Shown piece by piece: positions 42,974-52,562 of a stretch of 64,000 bases of DNA. This DNA comes from Nocardioides silvaticus (GTDB lineage: Bacteria > Actinomycetota > Actinomycetes > Propionibacteriales > Nocardioidaceae): contig NZ_QGDD01000004.1 of NCBI RefSeq assembly GCF_003160695.1, positions 310,001 through 374,000 of the forward strand. Reading direction: 5' to 3'. Within the stretch, counting starts at the first letter, position 1, and each line of letters begins with the position of its first letter. Under the pieces are notes generated by a model. It was not told where the DNA came from. It worked only from the letters and a program-made list of their open reading frames with translations, and searched no databases. The position numbers were made by a program, and so were the translations under genes.

Positions 42974-44311
42974 CTACAGGACGGGGAGCATGCGGTCGCG
43001 CTCGAAGGCGGAGACCTGGCCGCGGTACTCGTCCCACTCCGCCCGCTTGTTGCGCAGGAAGAAGTCGAAGACCTGCTCCCCCAAGGTCTCGGCGAGCAGC
43101 TCGGAGGTCTCTGCGATCTCGATCGCCTCGTTGAGGTTCTTGGGCAGTGGGGAGATGCCGAGGCTGCGGCGCTCCGCCTCGGTCAGCGCCCAGACGTCGT
43201 CCTCGGCCTCGCGCGGCAGCTCGTAGCCCTGCTCGATCCCCTTGAGGCCGGCGGCCAGCACCGCCGCGTAGGCGAGGTAGGGGTTGCAGGCGGCGTCGAT
43301 GGTCCGCAGCTCGATGCGGGTGGAGACGCCCTTGAGCGGTTTGTACATCGGCACCCGGATCATCGCGGACCGGTTGTTGTGGCCCCAGCAGACGTACGAC
43401 GGCGCCTCGCCTCCGAACATCATCCGCTTGTAGGAGTTGACCCACTGGTTGGTGACGACGCTGATCTCGCTGGCGTGGTGGAGCACGCCGGCGATGAACT
43501 GGCGGCCGATCTTGGAGAGCTGGTACTCCGCGCCCGCCTCGTAGAAGGCGTTCTGGTCACCCTCGAACAGCGAGACGTGGGTGTGCATGCCCGAGCCCGG
43601 GTTGTCGGTGAACGGCTTGGGCATGAACGTCGCCCAGATGCCCTGACCGAGCGCGACCTCACGGATGACCGTGCGGAAGGTCATGATGTTGTCGGCGGTG
43701 GAGAGCGCGTCGGCGTACCGCAGGTCGATCTCCTGCTGGCCGGGCCCGCCCTCGTGGTGGCTGAACTCAACCGAGATGCCCATCGCCTCGAGCATCGTGA
43801 TCGCCTCGCGGCGGAAGTCGGAGCCGTTGGAGTGCGCGGCGTGGTCGAAGTAGCCGCTGCGGTCGATCGGCACCGGCTCGACGCCCGGCCGCGGTTCGTC
43901 CTTGAACAGGTAGAACTCGATCTCGGGGTGCGTGTAGAAGGTGAAACCCTGCTCCGCGGCCTTCCCGAGGGTGCGCTTGAGCACGTTGCGGGGATCGGCG
44001 TACGACGCCGAGCCGTCGGGCATCACGATGTCGCAGAACATCCGGGCCGTCGACGGGCCTTCGCCGCGCCACGGCAGGATCTGGAACGTCGACGGGTCGG
44101 GCTTGGCGAGCATGTCGGCCTCGTAGACCCGGGCGAAGCCCTCGATCGCCGACCCGTCGAACCCGATGCCCTCGGCGAACGCTCCCTCGAGCTCCGCGGG
44201 CGCGACCGCCACCGACTTCAGGAACCCGAGGACGTCGGTGAACCAGAGCCGGACGAACCGGACGTCACGCTCCTCGAGAGCGCGGAGAACGAAGTCTTCC
44301 TGCTTACCCAT
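42974..44311 (-). CDS. glnA2: Glutamine synthetase, type I, GlnA2-like
   Basis: A 445-residue type I synthetase, the length of mycobacterial GlnA2. IGFDGSAIEGFARVYEADM, THPEIEFYLF, SVEFSHHEGGPGQQEIDLRY, and NPGSGMHTHVSL carry metal and substrate residues; TRIELRTIDAACNPYLAYAA follows. It makes glutamine from glutamate, ammonia and ATP. GYELPREAEDD occupies the segment where GSI-beta enzymes have the adenylylated Tyr (NLYDLPP), so a Tyr is present there although GlnA2 forms are normally regarded as unmodified. It appears leaderless and heads the operon with the amidotransferase and glnE. Confidence 0.93.
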   Translation of the reverse strand: MGKQEDFVLRALEERDVRFVRLWFTDVLGFLKSVAVAPAELEGAFAEGIGFDGSAIEGFARVYEADMLAKPDPSTFQILPWRGEGPSTARMFCDIVMPDGSASYADPRNVLKRTLGKAAEQGFTFYTHPEIEFYLFKDEPRPGVEPVPIDRSGYFDHAAHSNGSDFRREAITMLEAMGISVEFSHHEGGPGQQEIDLRYADALSTADNIMTFRTVIREVALGQGIWATFMPKPFTDNPGSGMHTHVSLFEGDQNAFYEAGAEYQLSKIGRQFIAGVLHHASEISVVTNQWVNSYKRMMFGGEAPSYVCWGHNNRSAMIRVPMYKPLKGVSTRIELRTIDAACNPYLAYAAVLAAGLKGIEQGYELPREAEDDVWALTEAERRSLGISPLPKNLNEAIEIAETSELLAETLGEQVFDFFLRNKRAEWDEYRGQVSAFERDRMLPVL

Positions 44312-44317
44312 GGGGAG

Positions 44318-44323
44318 AGCCTA
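44318..44323 (-). promoter_or_regulatory. Leaderless -10 (TAGGCT) of glnA2
   Basis: TAGGCT on the minus strand is six bases before the ATG at 44311, with no ribosome site. Confidence 0.5.
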
Positions 44324-44328
44324 GAGCC

Positions 44329-44793
44329 TCAGTCGTCCGTGTCCGGCCGGGTGCCGACCTCCTCCTCGGCCAGCGTCGGCCGCCCGCCGTTGCAGTAGAT
44401 CTCGACCTCGATGATCGCGTCGGCGGACTCGAAGGTGGCGTCCACGTCGTCGTCGGGCCCGGTCTCGAAGGTGACCGTCCGCCAGCCGGGCGCGGTCCGC
44501 GGCTCGAACCCGCGGATCACCACGCCCTGGCACTCGACGTCGAACTCGCCGTAGTCACCGGTGATCGTGTCGGCGTGCTTCGGGTCGTCGGGGTCGGGGG
44601 CCAGGTCGGAGGGGTCCTCCCGGCCGACCAGGTCGCTGCTCCCGACCGGACCGCGGTCGCGGAGCCCGGCGCCGGCGATCTCCACCGCGAGGACGCCGAC
44701 CGCGATCGCGGCGATCGCACCGACGACCCACACGAGCACGTAGCCGGCGCGGTGCCGTCCCTCGGTGCTGCCTGCGCTGCCCTGACCCGTCAT
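44329..44793 (-). CDS. Membrane-anchored acidic protein of unknown function
   Basis: A 154-residue protein with one N-terminal membrane helix (residues about 18-42, VLVWVVGAIAAIAVGVLAVEIAG) and an acidic exterior domain rich in Asp (DPSDLAPDPDDPKHADTITG). Two cysteines (DVECQGVV, IEIYCNGG-like) suggest a disulfide. It is divergent from the response regulator with only 26 bp between starts. I do not recognise a family. Confidence 0.6.
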   Translation of the reverse strand: MTGQGSAGSTEGRHRAGYVLVWVVGAIAAIAVGVLAVEIAGAGLRDRGPVGSSDLVGREDPSDLAPDPDDPKHADTITGDYGEFDVECQGVVIRGFEPRTAPGWRTVTFETGPDDDVDATFESADAIIEVEIYCNGGRPTLAEEEVGTRPDTDD

Positions 44794-44807
44794 GTCCCCA
44801 TCCTCTC

Positions 44808-44813
44808 TAGAGT
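44808..44813 (+). promoter_or_regulatory. Leaderless -10 (TAGAGT) of the response regulator
   Basis: TAGAGT ends six bases before the GTG at 44820; no ribosome site is present. Confidence 0.5.
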
Positions 44814-44819
44814 TCCCTT

Positions 44820-45509
44820 GTGGCGCAGGTGCTGATCATCGAGGACGACCCGCGGATCCGTCCGCTGGTCATCAAGGCCCTCACCGAGCGCGGCCACGCG
44901 GTGAGCTCGGCGGCGACCGGGATGTCCGGCCTCACCGCCGCGATCGACGGCCGGCCGGACCTGGTGGTGCTCGACCTCGGGCTTCCCGACGTCGACGGCA
45001 CCCAGGTGCTGTCGATGCTGCGGGCGGTCAGCGACGTCCCGGTCATCGTCGCCACCGCACGTGACGACGACCCGTCGCTGGTCGCCTGTCTTGACGGTGG
45101 GGCCGACGACTACGTGGTGAAGCCGTACACGACCGACCAGCTCGCGGCGCGGATCGGTGCCGTGCTCCGGCGGGTTGCTCCGGGTGGCCGCGCCGCGGAC
45201 CCGGCGATCAGCATCGGCGGGCTGCGGATCGACGTACCGGCGCGACGCGCGACGCTCGACGACGTCGCCCTCGACCTGACGCCGAAGGAGTTCGACCTGC
45301 TGCGCTACCTCGCGGAGCGGCCGGGCGAGGTCGTCACCAAGCGCACGCTCCTCGCCGAGGTGTGGCAGCAGCCCTGGGGCGGGTCGGAGAAGACCGTCGA
45401 CGTCCACCTGTCGTGGCTGCGCCGCAAGCTCGGTGAGACCGCCGCGGAGCCGCGCTTCCTCGAGACGATCCGTGGCGTCGGCGTGCGGCTGTCGACCGAG
45501 GGGTCCTGA
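44820..45509 (+). CDS. OmpR/PhoB-type response regulator
   Basis: A 229-residue two-domain regulator. The receiver domain has IIEDDP (acid pocket), LVVLDLGLP with the phospho-accepting Asp (about residue 53), the switch Thr in ATARDDD and the Lys in VVKPY. After a Gly/Ala linker the winged helix-turn-helix starts at about residue 130 (LDLTPKEFDLLRYLAERPGE; SEKTVDVHLSWLRRKLG; IRGVGVRL). It is paired with the kinase at 45513 (3 bp gap). The secreted paralogues that converge on this locus and their phased CTTAGC boxes are candidate targets. Confidence 0.92.
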   Translation: MAQVLIIEDDPRIRPLVIKALTERGHAVSSAATGMSGLTAAIDGRPDLVVLDLGLPDVDGTQVLSMLRAVSDVPVIVATARDDDPSLVACLDGGADDYVVKPYTTDQLAARIGAVLRRVAPGGRAADPAISIGGLRIDVPARRATLDDVALDLTPKEFDLLRYLAERPGEVVTKRTLLAEVWQQPWGGSEKTVDVHLSWLRRKLGETAAEPRFLETIRGVGVRLSTEGS

Positions 45510-45512
45510 GCC

Positions 45513-46826
45513 GTGCGGCGCAGCCTGATCGTCACCGTCGCCGCCGCGGTCGGCATCGTCCTGCTGGCGATGATGGTGCCGATGGCCTTCCTCATGAGCG
45601 ACTACGCGCTCGAGGACCGGCTGACGAAGGCGGCGCTGGAGGTGCAGGCCACCGAGACCGTGGTCGCCCGGCAGGACGCGGGCTCGGTGGCGTTCTACCT
45701 CGACAAGATCAACGACGGTGAGGACGGCATCACCACCACCGTCCTGTACCCCGGTGACGTCGCGGACATCGGCCCCGACCAGGGCGAGGACGACCGGGTG
45801 GCACAGGTGCGCAGCACCGGCGTCGCCCGTGTCGACGACGTCGACGACGGCACCCAGCTCCTGGTCCCGGTGTCTCGCGGCGGCAGCACACCCGCCGAGG
45901 AATCCACTGCGGTGATCCGCGTGGTCGTGGAACGGCCCGGTGTCGACAGCGAGCTGTTCGGCGGGCTCGCGGTGCTGCTGCTGCTCGGGCTGGCGCTGGT
46001 CGTCGGCTCGTTGCTCGTCGCCGACCGGCTCGGTCGCGGGTTCGTCGAGCCGATCCGGGCGGTGGCCGCGCACGCCGGGCGGCTGGGTGCGGCCGGTGAG
46101 TCCGTCACCGACGTGGAGCCGGTCGCCGTGACCGGGCCGGCCGAGGTCCGCGAGCTGGCGACCGCCCTCAACCGCCTGGTCGCTCGCATCCAGACCCTGC
46201 TGGCCCGCGAACGCGAGGCCAACGCCGACATCTCCCACCGTCTGCGGACGCCGGTGACCGCCCTGCGGCTCCGGGCCGACTCGCTGGCCGACGCCGATGA
46301 GCGGCAGCGGCTCTCGGCCGACCTCGACGACCTCCAGGCGACCATCGACGCGATCATCCGCGAGGCCCGGCGCTCCGAGCGGGAGGGCCTGGTCGCCTCG
46401 ACCGACGCCGTCGCGGTGGTGCGGGAGCGGGTGGAGTACTGGCGGCTGCTCGCCGAGGAGCAGGAGCGCGACCTCACCGCCGACCTCCCGCCGACCCCGC
46501 TGCCGGTCCGGGCCTCCGCGGAGGACCTGGCCGCGTTGGTCGACGTGCTGCTCGACAACGTCTTCACCCACGCCCCCGCGCCGGCGGCGGCCCGGGTCAC
46601 GGTCACCGCGCGCGCCGAGGGCGGTGCGCGGATCCGCGTCGAGGACGCCGGCCCCGGGTTCCCCGAGGGGATCGGGAGCCCCGGCCGCGGGGTGTCGGGG
46701 GCCGGGTCGACCGGGCTGGGGCTCGCCATCGTCGAGCAGACCGCCACCTCCTCGGGTGGCGGCCTGCTCGTGGACGGCTCCCCGCTGGGAGGAGCCCGGG
46801 TGACAGTCGACCTCGGGGTGGCCTGA
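45513..46826 (+). CDS. Sensor histidine kinase
   Basis: A 437-residue membrane kinase. Helix 1 is at residues about 5-28, the extracellular sensor runs to about 148, helix 2 follows (LFGGLAVLLLLGLALVVGSL), then a HAMP-like linker. The phospho-His lies in ANADISHRLRTPVTALRLRA, with the rather variant HRLRTP. The ATPase domain keeps N box (LLDNVFTHAP), G1 (EDAGPGFP) and G2 (GSTGLGLAIV). The sensor has no family I recognise. The partner is the response regulator upstream. Confidence 0.9.
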   Translation: MRRSLIVTVAAAVGIVLLAMMVPMAFLMSDYALEDRLTKAALEVQATETVVARQDAGSVAFYLDKINDGEDGITTTVLYPGDVADIGPDQGEDDRVAQVRSTGVARVDDVDDGTQLLVPVSRGGSTPAEESTAVIRVVVERPGVDSELFGGLAVLLLLGLALVVGSLLVADRLGRGFVEPIRAVAAHAGRLGAAGESVTDVEPVAVTGPAEVRELATALNRLVARIQTLLAREREANADISHRLRTPVTALRLRADSLADADERQRLSADLDDLQATIDAIIREARRSEREGLVASTDAVAVVRERVEYWRLLAEEQERDLTADLPPTPLPVRASAEDLAALVDVLLDNVFTHAPAPAAARVTVTARAEGGARIRVEDAGPGFPEGIGSPGRGVSGAGSTGLGLAIVEQTATSSGGGLLVDGSPLGGARVTVDLGVA

Positions 46827-46828
46827 CG

Positions 46829-47215
46829 TCAGCGGACGGTGATCGACGCGCCGCACGACGCGGTGCCGCCGACCCGCTTGACCTTCATCTTGAACGTGTC
46901 GGCGCCGGCGGAGCCGCGCGCGTAGCGCTCCACGTCGATGTCGCCCTCGCGGTCGGCGCGGCGGGTCACCGAGGCGATCTTGGTGCCGTCGTGGCGCAGG
47001 ACGATCTTCCAGCGGGAGCCGGGCTTGAGGCCGTCGACGTCCGCGGAGACCTCGAAGCCGGCGCCCTCGCGGTCGACGGAGAAGTCGTAGACGCCGGGGC
47101 CGCACTTGCCGTGGCGCTCGACGTCCGCGTGGGCGGAGGGCGCCGTGGCGACCAGGGCGACGGGGGCCGCGAGCAGGGAGCCGGCGGCAAGGGCAGCAGT
47201 GATGCGGTGGGACAT
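46829..47215 (-). CDS. Small secreted protein, paralogue of the 47266 product
   Basis: A 128-residue exported protein. The signal peptide ends near SAHA (residue 30). The mature part has a Cys pair (KCGPGVYDFSVD and ASCGASITVR) and a beta-rich pattern with WKIVLRHDGTKI and DREGDIDVER. The neighbour at 47266 has the same spacing of Cys, Y-x-F, W-x-(I/F)-V-L-x-x-DG and a D-x-(E)-G-(D/E)-(I/L)-D segment, so they are tandem paralogues of one family. Its GTG/ATG region has AAGGAG (AACAAGGAGTTCC). It converges on the histidine kinase, with two bases between stops. Confidence 0.75.
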   Translation of the reverse strand: MSHRITAALAAGSLLAAPVALVATAPSAHADVERHGKCGPGVYDFSVDREGAGFEVSADVDGLKPGSRWKIVLRHDGTKIASVTRRADREGDIDVERYARGSAGADTFKMKVKRVGGTASCGASITVR

Positions 47216-47265
47216 GGTGGAACTCCTTGTTGTTGGTGGTGTCGTCTGCGGTCCGAGTGGAGGGA

Positions 47266-47634
47266 TCAGCGGTCGAGCGTCGCCGTGCAGGCCTCGCCGG
47301 ACTCCGGGGTCGCGGCGATCTCGAAGGACTGGGCGTCCTCGTCGGCGATCGCGTCGATGTCGAGCTCGCCGTCCTCGTCGGTCGTCCGGGTGCCGTCGAG
47401 CAGCGGGTCGCCGTCCTGGAGCAGGACGAAGTCCCAGTTCTCACCGGGGCCGCTGGACTGCAGCTCGAACGAGACCTCGAGGGCGCCGTCGTCCTTCTCG
47501 GCGCCGAACTCGTACGACGCTCCGGCGCAGGTGCCGCGGTCGTTGACCTCGTCCTCGCGGAGCAGCAGCCAGGCGCCGACTCCGATGCCGGCGAGGATGA
47601 CGACAGCGAGGCCGGCCAGGGCGATCTTCTTCAT
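47266..47634 (-). CDS. Small exported protein, first of the paralogous pair
   Basis: A 122-residue protein with a membrane or signal segment at residues 4-26 (IALAGLAVVILAGIGVGAWL) followed by a beta-rich domain. Cys pair in TCAGASYEF and GEACTATLDR, with NWDFVLLQDGDPL and DEDGELDID matching the 46829 product. The signal has no clear cut site, so it may stay anchored. AAGGAGAGAGAAGCA precedes the ATG. Promoter boxes of CTTAGC type lie 50-90 bp upstream. Confidence 0.72.
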   Translation of the reverse strand: MKKIALAGLAVVILAGIGVGAWLLLREDEVNDRGTCAGASYEFGAEKDDGALEVSFELQSSGPGENWDFVLLQDGDPLLDGTRTTDEDGELDIDAIADEDAQSFEIAATPESGEACTATLDR

Positions 47635-47685
47635 TGCTTCTCTCTCCTTGTGTTGCAGCGTTGAGAAGAGAGTCGCGCGGGTCGC

Positions 47686-47724
47686 GCTAAGCGCGCGTCA
47701 GGCGATTGCTAAGCCGGGGCTAAG
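47686..47724 (-). promoter_or_regulatory. Three CTTAGC boxes, 11- and 22-bp phased
   Basis: CTTAGC on the minus strand occurs at 47719-47724, 47708-47713 and 47686-47691, spaced 11 and 22 bp. Direct repeats with 11-bp periodicity are what OmpR/PhoB-type regulators bind. They lie upstream of the small exported protein at 47634, and the response regulator gene is 2.9 kb away, so the link is plausible. Not proven. Confidence 0.5.
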
Positions 47725-47729
47725 GATTC

Positions 47730-47765
47730 GGCTGGTCCGGCTGGTCCGGCTGGTCCGGCTGGTCC
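47730..47765. repeat. Four tandem copies of GGCTGGTCC
   Basis: A perfect 9-bp unit is repeated four times, then GGCTA, ending two bases before the stop codon of the NAD synthetase on the minus strand. It is a simple sequence repeat, likely slippage-prone. Because it lies just outside the coding region on the 3' side, it does not change the protein as written. Confidence 0.75.
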
Positions 47766-47767
47766 GG

Positions 47768-49861
<2,094 letters not shown>

Positions 49862-49867
49862 GGGTGG

Positions 49868-49873
49868 AGTCTA
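49868..49873 (-). promoter_or_regulatory. Leaderless -10 (TAGACT) of the NAD synthetase
   Basis: TAGACT on the minus strand is six bases before the GTG at 49861, with no ribosome site. Confidence 0.5.
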
Positions 49874-49933
49874 GGGACCGGCCCGCACCCACGGTCGCGA
49901 TGAGTACGGCGCCCCCGGCCGGTCGGCACAGGC

Positions 49934-50398
49934 ATGACGGTGACAACGGGCTCGTCCAGCATCGCGCCCTGCCTGTGGTTCGAGAGCGACCTCGCCGAGG
50001 CCGTGCGCTTCTACACCGGGCTCTTCCCGAACTCGTCGGTCCGCCACCTCACCCGCGACGTCGGCGAGTTCGTGCTCGACGGAATGACGTTCCGGGCGAT
50101 CAACGGGGGCACCGCGCCGTTCGGGTTCTCCGAGGCGGTGTCGTTCGCGATCTCCTGTCGCGACCAGTCGGAGGTCGACTACTACTGGGACGCACTCACC
50201 GACGGCGGCGAGGAGTCGGTCTGTGGCTGGCTCAAGGACCGGTTCGGGCTGTCCTGGCAGGTGGTGCCGACCCGGCTCTACGAGCTGGTGTCCGACCCCG
50301 ACCCCCTCCGGGCGCGGGCCGCGAGCGAGGCGATGCTGCGGATGCGAAGGATCGTGGTCGCCGACCTCGAGGCGGCCGCCGACGCCGCGACCGGGTGA
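49934..50398 (+). CDS. VOC family protein (PhnB-like)
   Basis: A 154-residue VOC protein of the PhnB/3-demethylubiquinone-methyltransferase-like group. LWFESDLAEAVRFYTGLFPNSS and MTFRAINGGTAPFGFSEAVS match that group, and EESVCGWLKDRFGLSWQVVP is the terminal signature. Not itself a methyltransferase by fold; function unknown. It diverges from the NAD synthetase and precedes panB. Confidence 0.83.
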   Translation: MTVTTGSSSIAPCLWFESDLAEAVRFYTGLFPNSSVRHLTRDVGEFVLDGMTFRAINGGTAPFGFSEAVSFAISCRDQSEVDYYWDALTDGGEESVCGWLKDRFGLSWQVVPTRLYELVSDPDPLRARAASEAMLRMRRIVVADLEAAADAATG

Positions 50399-50507
50399 CG
50401 CAGCACACAACGCACTTCTGGTCGTACCGGGACTAGCCTCGTGTTGTTCCTGGAAGTCCGTGGACCCGCACCAGGCGGGCCGCGAGATGCAGATGAGGAG
50501 CTCGACG

Positions 50508-51338
50508 ATGAGCGAGGAAACGACCGCGCCGTACGGCCCCACCATCAAGCGCGTCCGCACCGCCCACCTGCGGGAGATGAAGGAGCGCGGCGAGCGCTTC
50601 TCCATGCTGACGTCCTACGACATGCTCACCGCGCAGGTCTTCGACGAGGCCGGGATCGAGGTCCTCCTCGTCGGCGACAGCGCCTCCAACAACGTCCTCG
50701 GCAACACCACCTCGCTTCCGGTCACCGTGGACGAGCTGATCCCGCTCACGCGGGCAGTCAGCGGCGCGGTGCAACGGGCGATGGTCGTCGGCGACCTGCC
50801 GTTCGGCTCCTACCAGGCCTCGCCCGAGCAGGGGTACCTGACCGCGGCGCGGTTCATGAAGGAGGGCGGCGCCCACGCGGTGAAGCTCGAGGGCGGCATC
50901 GAGATGGCGCCGCAGATCGAGCGGATGGTCAAGGGCGGCATCCCGGTGATGGCCCACATCGGCTTCACCCCGCAGTCCGAGCACGCGCTCGGCGGCTACC
51001 GGGTGCAGGGTCGCGGCGACGCGGCCGAGCGGATCCTCCGCGACGCCGAGGCGGTGCAGGAGGCCGGCGCCTTCGCGGTGGTGATGGAGATGGTGCCGGG
51101 CGACGTCGCCGCGGAGATCACCCGCAAGCTGCAGATCTCGACCATCGGCATCGGCGCGGGCAAGGAGTGCGACGGCCAGGTGCTGGTGTGGCAGGACGCG
51201 TTCGGGCTGCGCAGCGGGCGGATGCCGCGCTTCGTCAAGCAGTACGCCGACGTCCGGTCCGTCCTGCTCGACGCGGCCAGGGCCTACGACTCCGAGGTGA
51301 AGTCCGGCGAGTTCCCCGGACGCGACCACACGTTCTGA
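50508..51338 (+). CDS. panB: 3-methyl-2-oxobutanoate hydroxymethyltransferase
   Basis: A 276-residue TIM-barrel enzyme of pantothenate and CoA synthesis. LLVGDSASNNVLGNTTSLPV holds the metal-binding Asp, then VKLEGG with the substrate Lys-Glu, VPVMAHIGFTPQ-like IPVMAHIGFTPQSEH, and IGIGAGKECDGQVLVWQD. It transfers a hydroxymethyl group from methylene-THF to 2-oxoisovalerate, giving ketopantoate. The ATG at 50508 follows GAGGAGCTCGACG. It stands alone, with no panC or panD in the window. Confidence 0.95.
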   Translation: MSEETTAPYGPTIKRVRTAHLREMKERGERFSMLTSYDMLTAQVFDEAGIEVLLVGDSASNNVLGNTTSLPVTVDELIPLTRAVSGAVQRAMVVGDLPFGSYQASPEQGYLTAARFMKEGGAHAVKLEGGIEMAPQIERMVKGGIPVMAHIGFTPQSEHALGGYRVQGRGDAAERILRDAEAVQEAGAFAVVMEMVPGDVAAEITRKLQISTIGIGAGKECDGQVLVWQDAFGLRSGRMPRFVKQYADVRSVLLDAARAYDSEVKSGEFPGRDHTF

Positions 51339-51351
51339 GGTTCGCGCACCC

Positions 51352-51377
51352 GTTCTGCCGCGGCGGACCACGGGTAA
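51352..51377 (+). promoter_or_regulatory. SigB/SigF-like promoter, GTTC-N16-GGGTAA
   Basis: GTTC at 51352 and GGGTAA at 51372-51377, nine bases before the ATG at 51387. TAACGT at 51374-51379 also fits the TANNNT-N7 leaderless pattern. Same spacing as the other GGGTA genes. Confidence 0.5.
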
Positions 51378-51386
51378 CGTGGCCGC

Positions 51387-52556
51387 ATGCGCAAACTCGG
51401 TGCCCCCGCCGCCACCCTCACGCTCCTCGTCGGCCTGCTCGCCGGACTCTCCCCGAGTCCCGCCGGCGCGTCGTACGACGACGAACGGGCTGAGCAACGC
51501 AGGGCGGTGCCCCAGCTCCGGGTCACCACGGTGGCCAACAACCTCGACATCCCGTGGGACGTCCGCCCGATCGGCGAGGGCCGGCTGCTGTTCACCGAGC
51601 GCACCCGCGCGAAGCTGACGATGATCGAGGCCGACGGCGACCTGCGCACCATCAACTTCCCGAGCGAGAAGGTGTGGACCTCCGGCGAGACCGGCCTGAT
51701 GGGGTTGGCGATCGACCCCGGGTTCGCGGAGAACCGGCGCATCTACACCTGCCAGGGCTGGAAGCTCGGCGGTGGCAAGAAGGACATCCGGGTCATCGCC
51801 TGGAAGATGAACAAGGGGCTCACCGCGACCACGGAGCCCAAGGTCCTGGTCAAGGGTCTGCCGACGGTGTCCGGCCGGCACGGCGGCTGCCGCCTCCTCA
51901 TGGCGAAGAACGGCGCGCTGCTCGTCGGCACGGGTGACGCCGCCCAGACCAAGAACCCGCAGAGCCTGCGCTCCTTCGGCGGCAAGACCCTGCGCCTCAA
52001 CCCGCAGAACGGCAAGCCCTGGCCCAGCAACCCGTGGGCCGGGCGGGAGGGCCGGAAGCGCTACATCTACACCTATGGGCACCGCAACGTGCAGGGCCTC
52101 GCGCAGCGCGCCGACGGCACGCTGTGGTCCGTCGAGCACGGCACCTACCGCGACGACGAGATCAACAAGCTGGGCGCCCGCCGCAACTTCGGCTGGCGGC
52201 CCGGCCCCGGCTACAACGAGTCGCCGCCGATGACGAACTTCTCCATCCCCGGCCGCCAGTGGGGCGCGGTCTGGAGCTCGGGCAACCCGACGATCGCGAC
52301 GTCCGGCGCCGACTTCGTCGCCGGCAAGGGATGGGGGTCGCTCAAGGGCACGCTCGCCGTCGGCTGCCTCGCCGGGTCGCGACTGATGTTCGTCAAGCTC
52401 ACCGCCGAGGGCGAGCTGCGCTGGACCAAGGCACCGAGCCGGCTGCGCGACTTCGGCCGTCTCCGCGGCGTGACCGCCTACCGCGGCGGGCTGCTCGTCA
52501 CCACCTCGAACGGCGGCGGCAACGACAAGATCCTACGGGTCCGTCCGGCACGCTGA
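51387..52556 (+). CDS. Secreted PQQ-dependent sugar dehydrogenase-like protein
   Basis: A 389-residue exported protein. The Sec signal ends near PAGA (residue 28). The mature six-bladed beta-propeller resembles soluble glucose/sorbosone dehydrogenases (GSDH): NLDIPWDVRPIGEGRLLFTE, GETGLMGLAIDPGFAENRRI, YTYGHRNVQGLA, and WSVEHGTYRDDEIN with the catalytic-type His and Arg. The HGGCRLLMAKNG segment replaces the common GGRLLFGPDG. It would oxidise an extracellular sugar with PQQ, but no PQQ genes lie here. Confidence 0.87.
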   Translation: MRKLGAPAATLTLLVGLLAGLSPSPAGASYDDERAEQRRAVPQLRVTTVANNLDIPWDVRPIGEGRLLFTERTRAKLTMIEADGDLRTINFPSEKVWTSGETGLMGLAIDPGFAENRRIYTCQGWKLGGGKKDIRVIAWKMNKGLTATTEPKVLVKGLPTVSGRHGGCRLLMAKNGALLVGTGDAAQTKNPQSLRSFGGKTLRLNPQNGKPWPSNPWAGREGRKRYIYTYGHRNVQGLAQRADGTLWSVEHGTYRDDEINKLGARRNFGWRPGPGYNESPPMTNFSIPGRQWGAVWSSGNPTIATSGADFVAGKGWGSLKGTLAVGCLAGSRLMFVKLTAEGELRWTKAPSRLRDFGRLRGVTAYRGGLLVTTSNGGGNDKILRVRPAR

Positions 52557-52562
52557 CCGCGC

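Noticed and set aside
39599..44398. A 4.8-kb open frame on the plus strand opposite glnE, the amidotransferase and glnA2
   Set aside because: It has no recognisable domain, is Arg- and Gly-rich as expected of a shadow frame in GC-rich DNA, and the opposite strand encodes three complete known enzymes.
47730..47765. Repeat array as CRISPR
   Set aside because: The unit is only nine bases, with no spacers and no cas genes.
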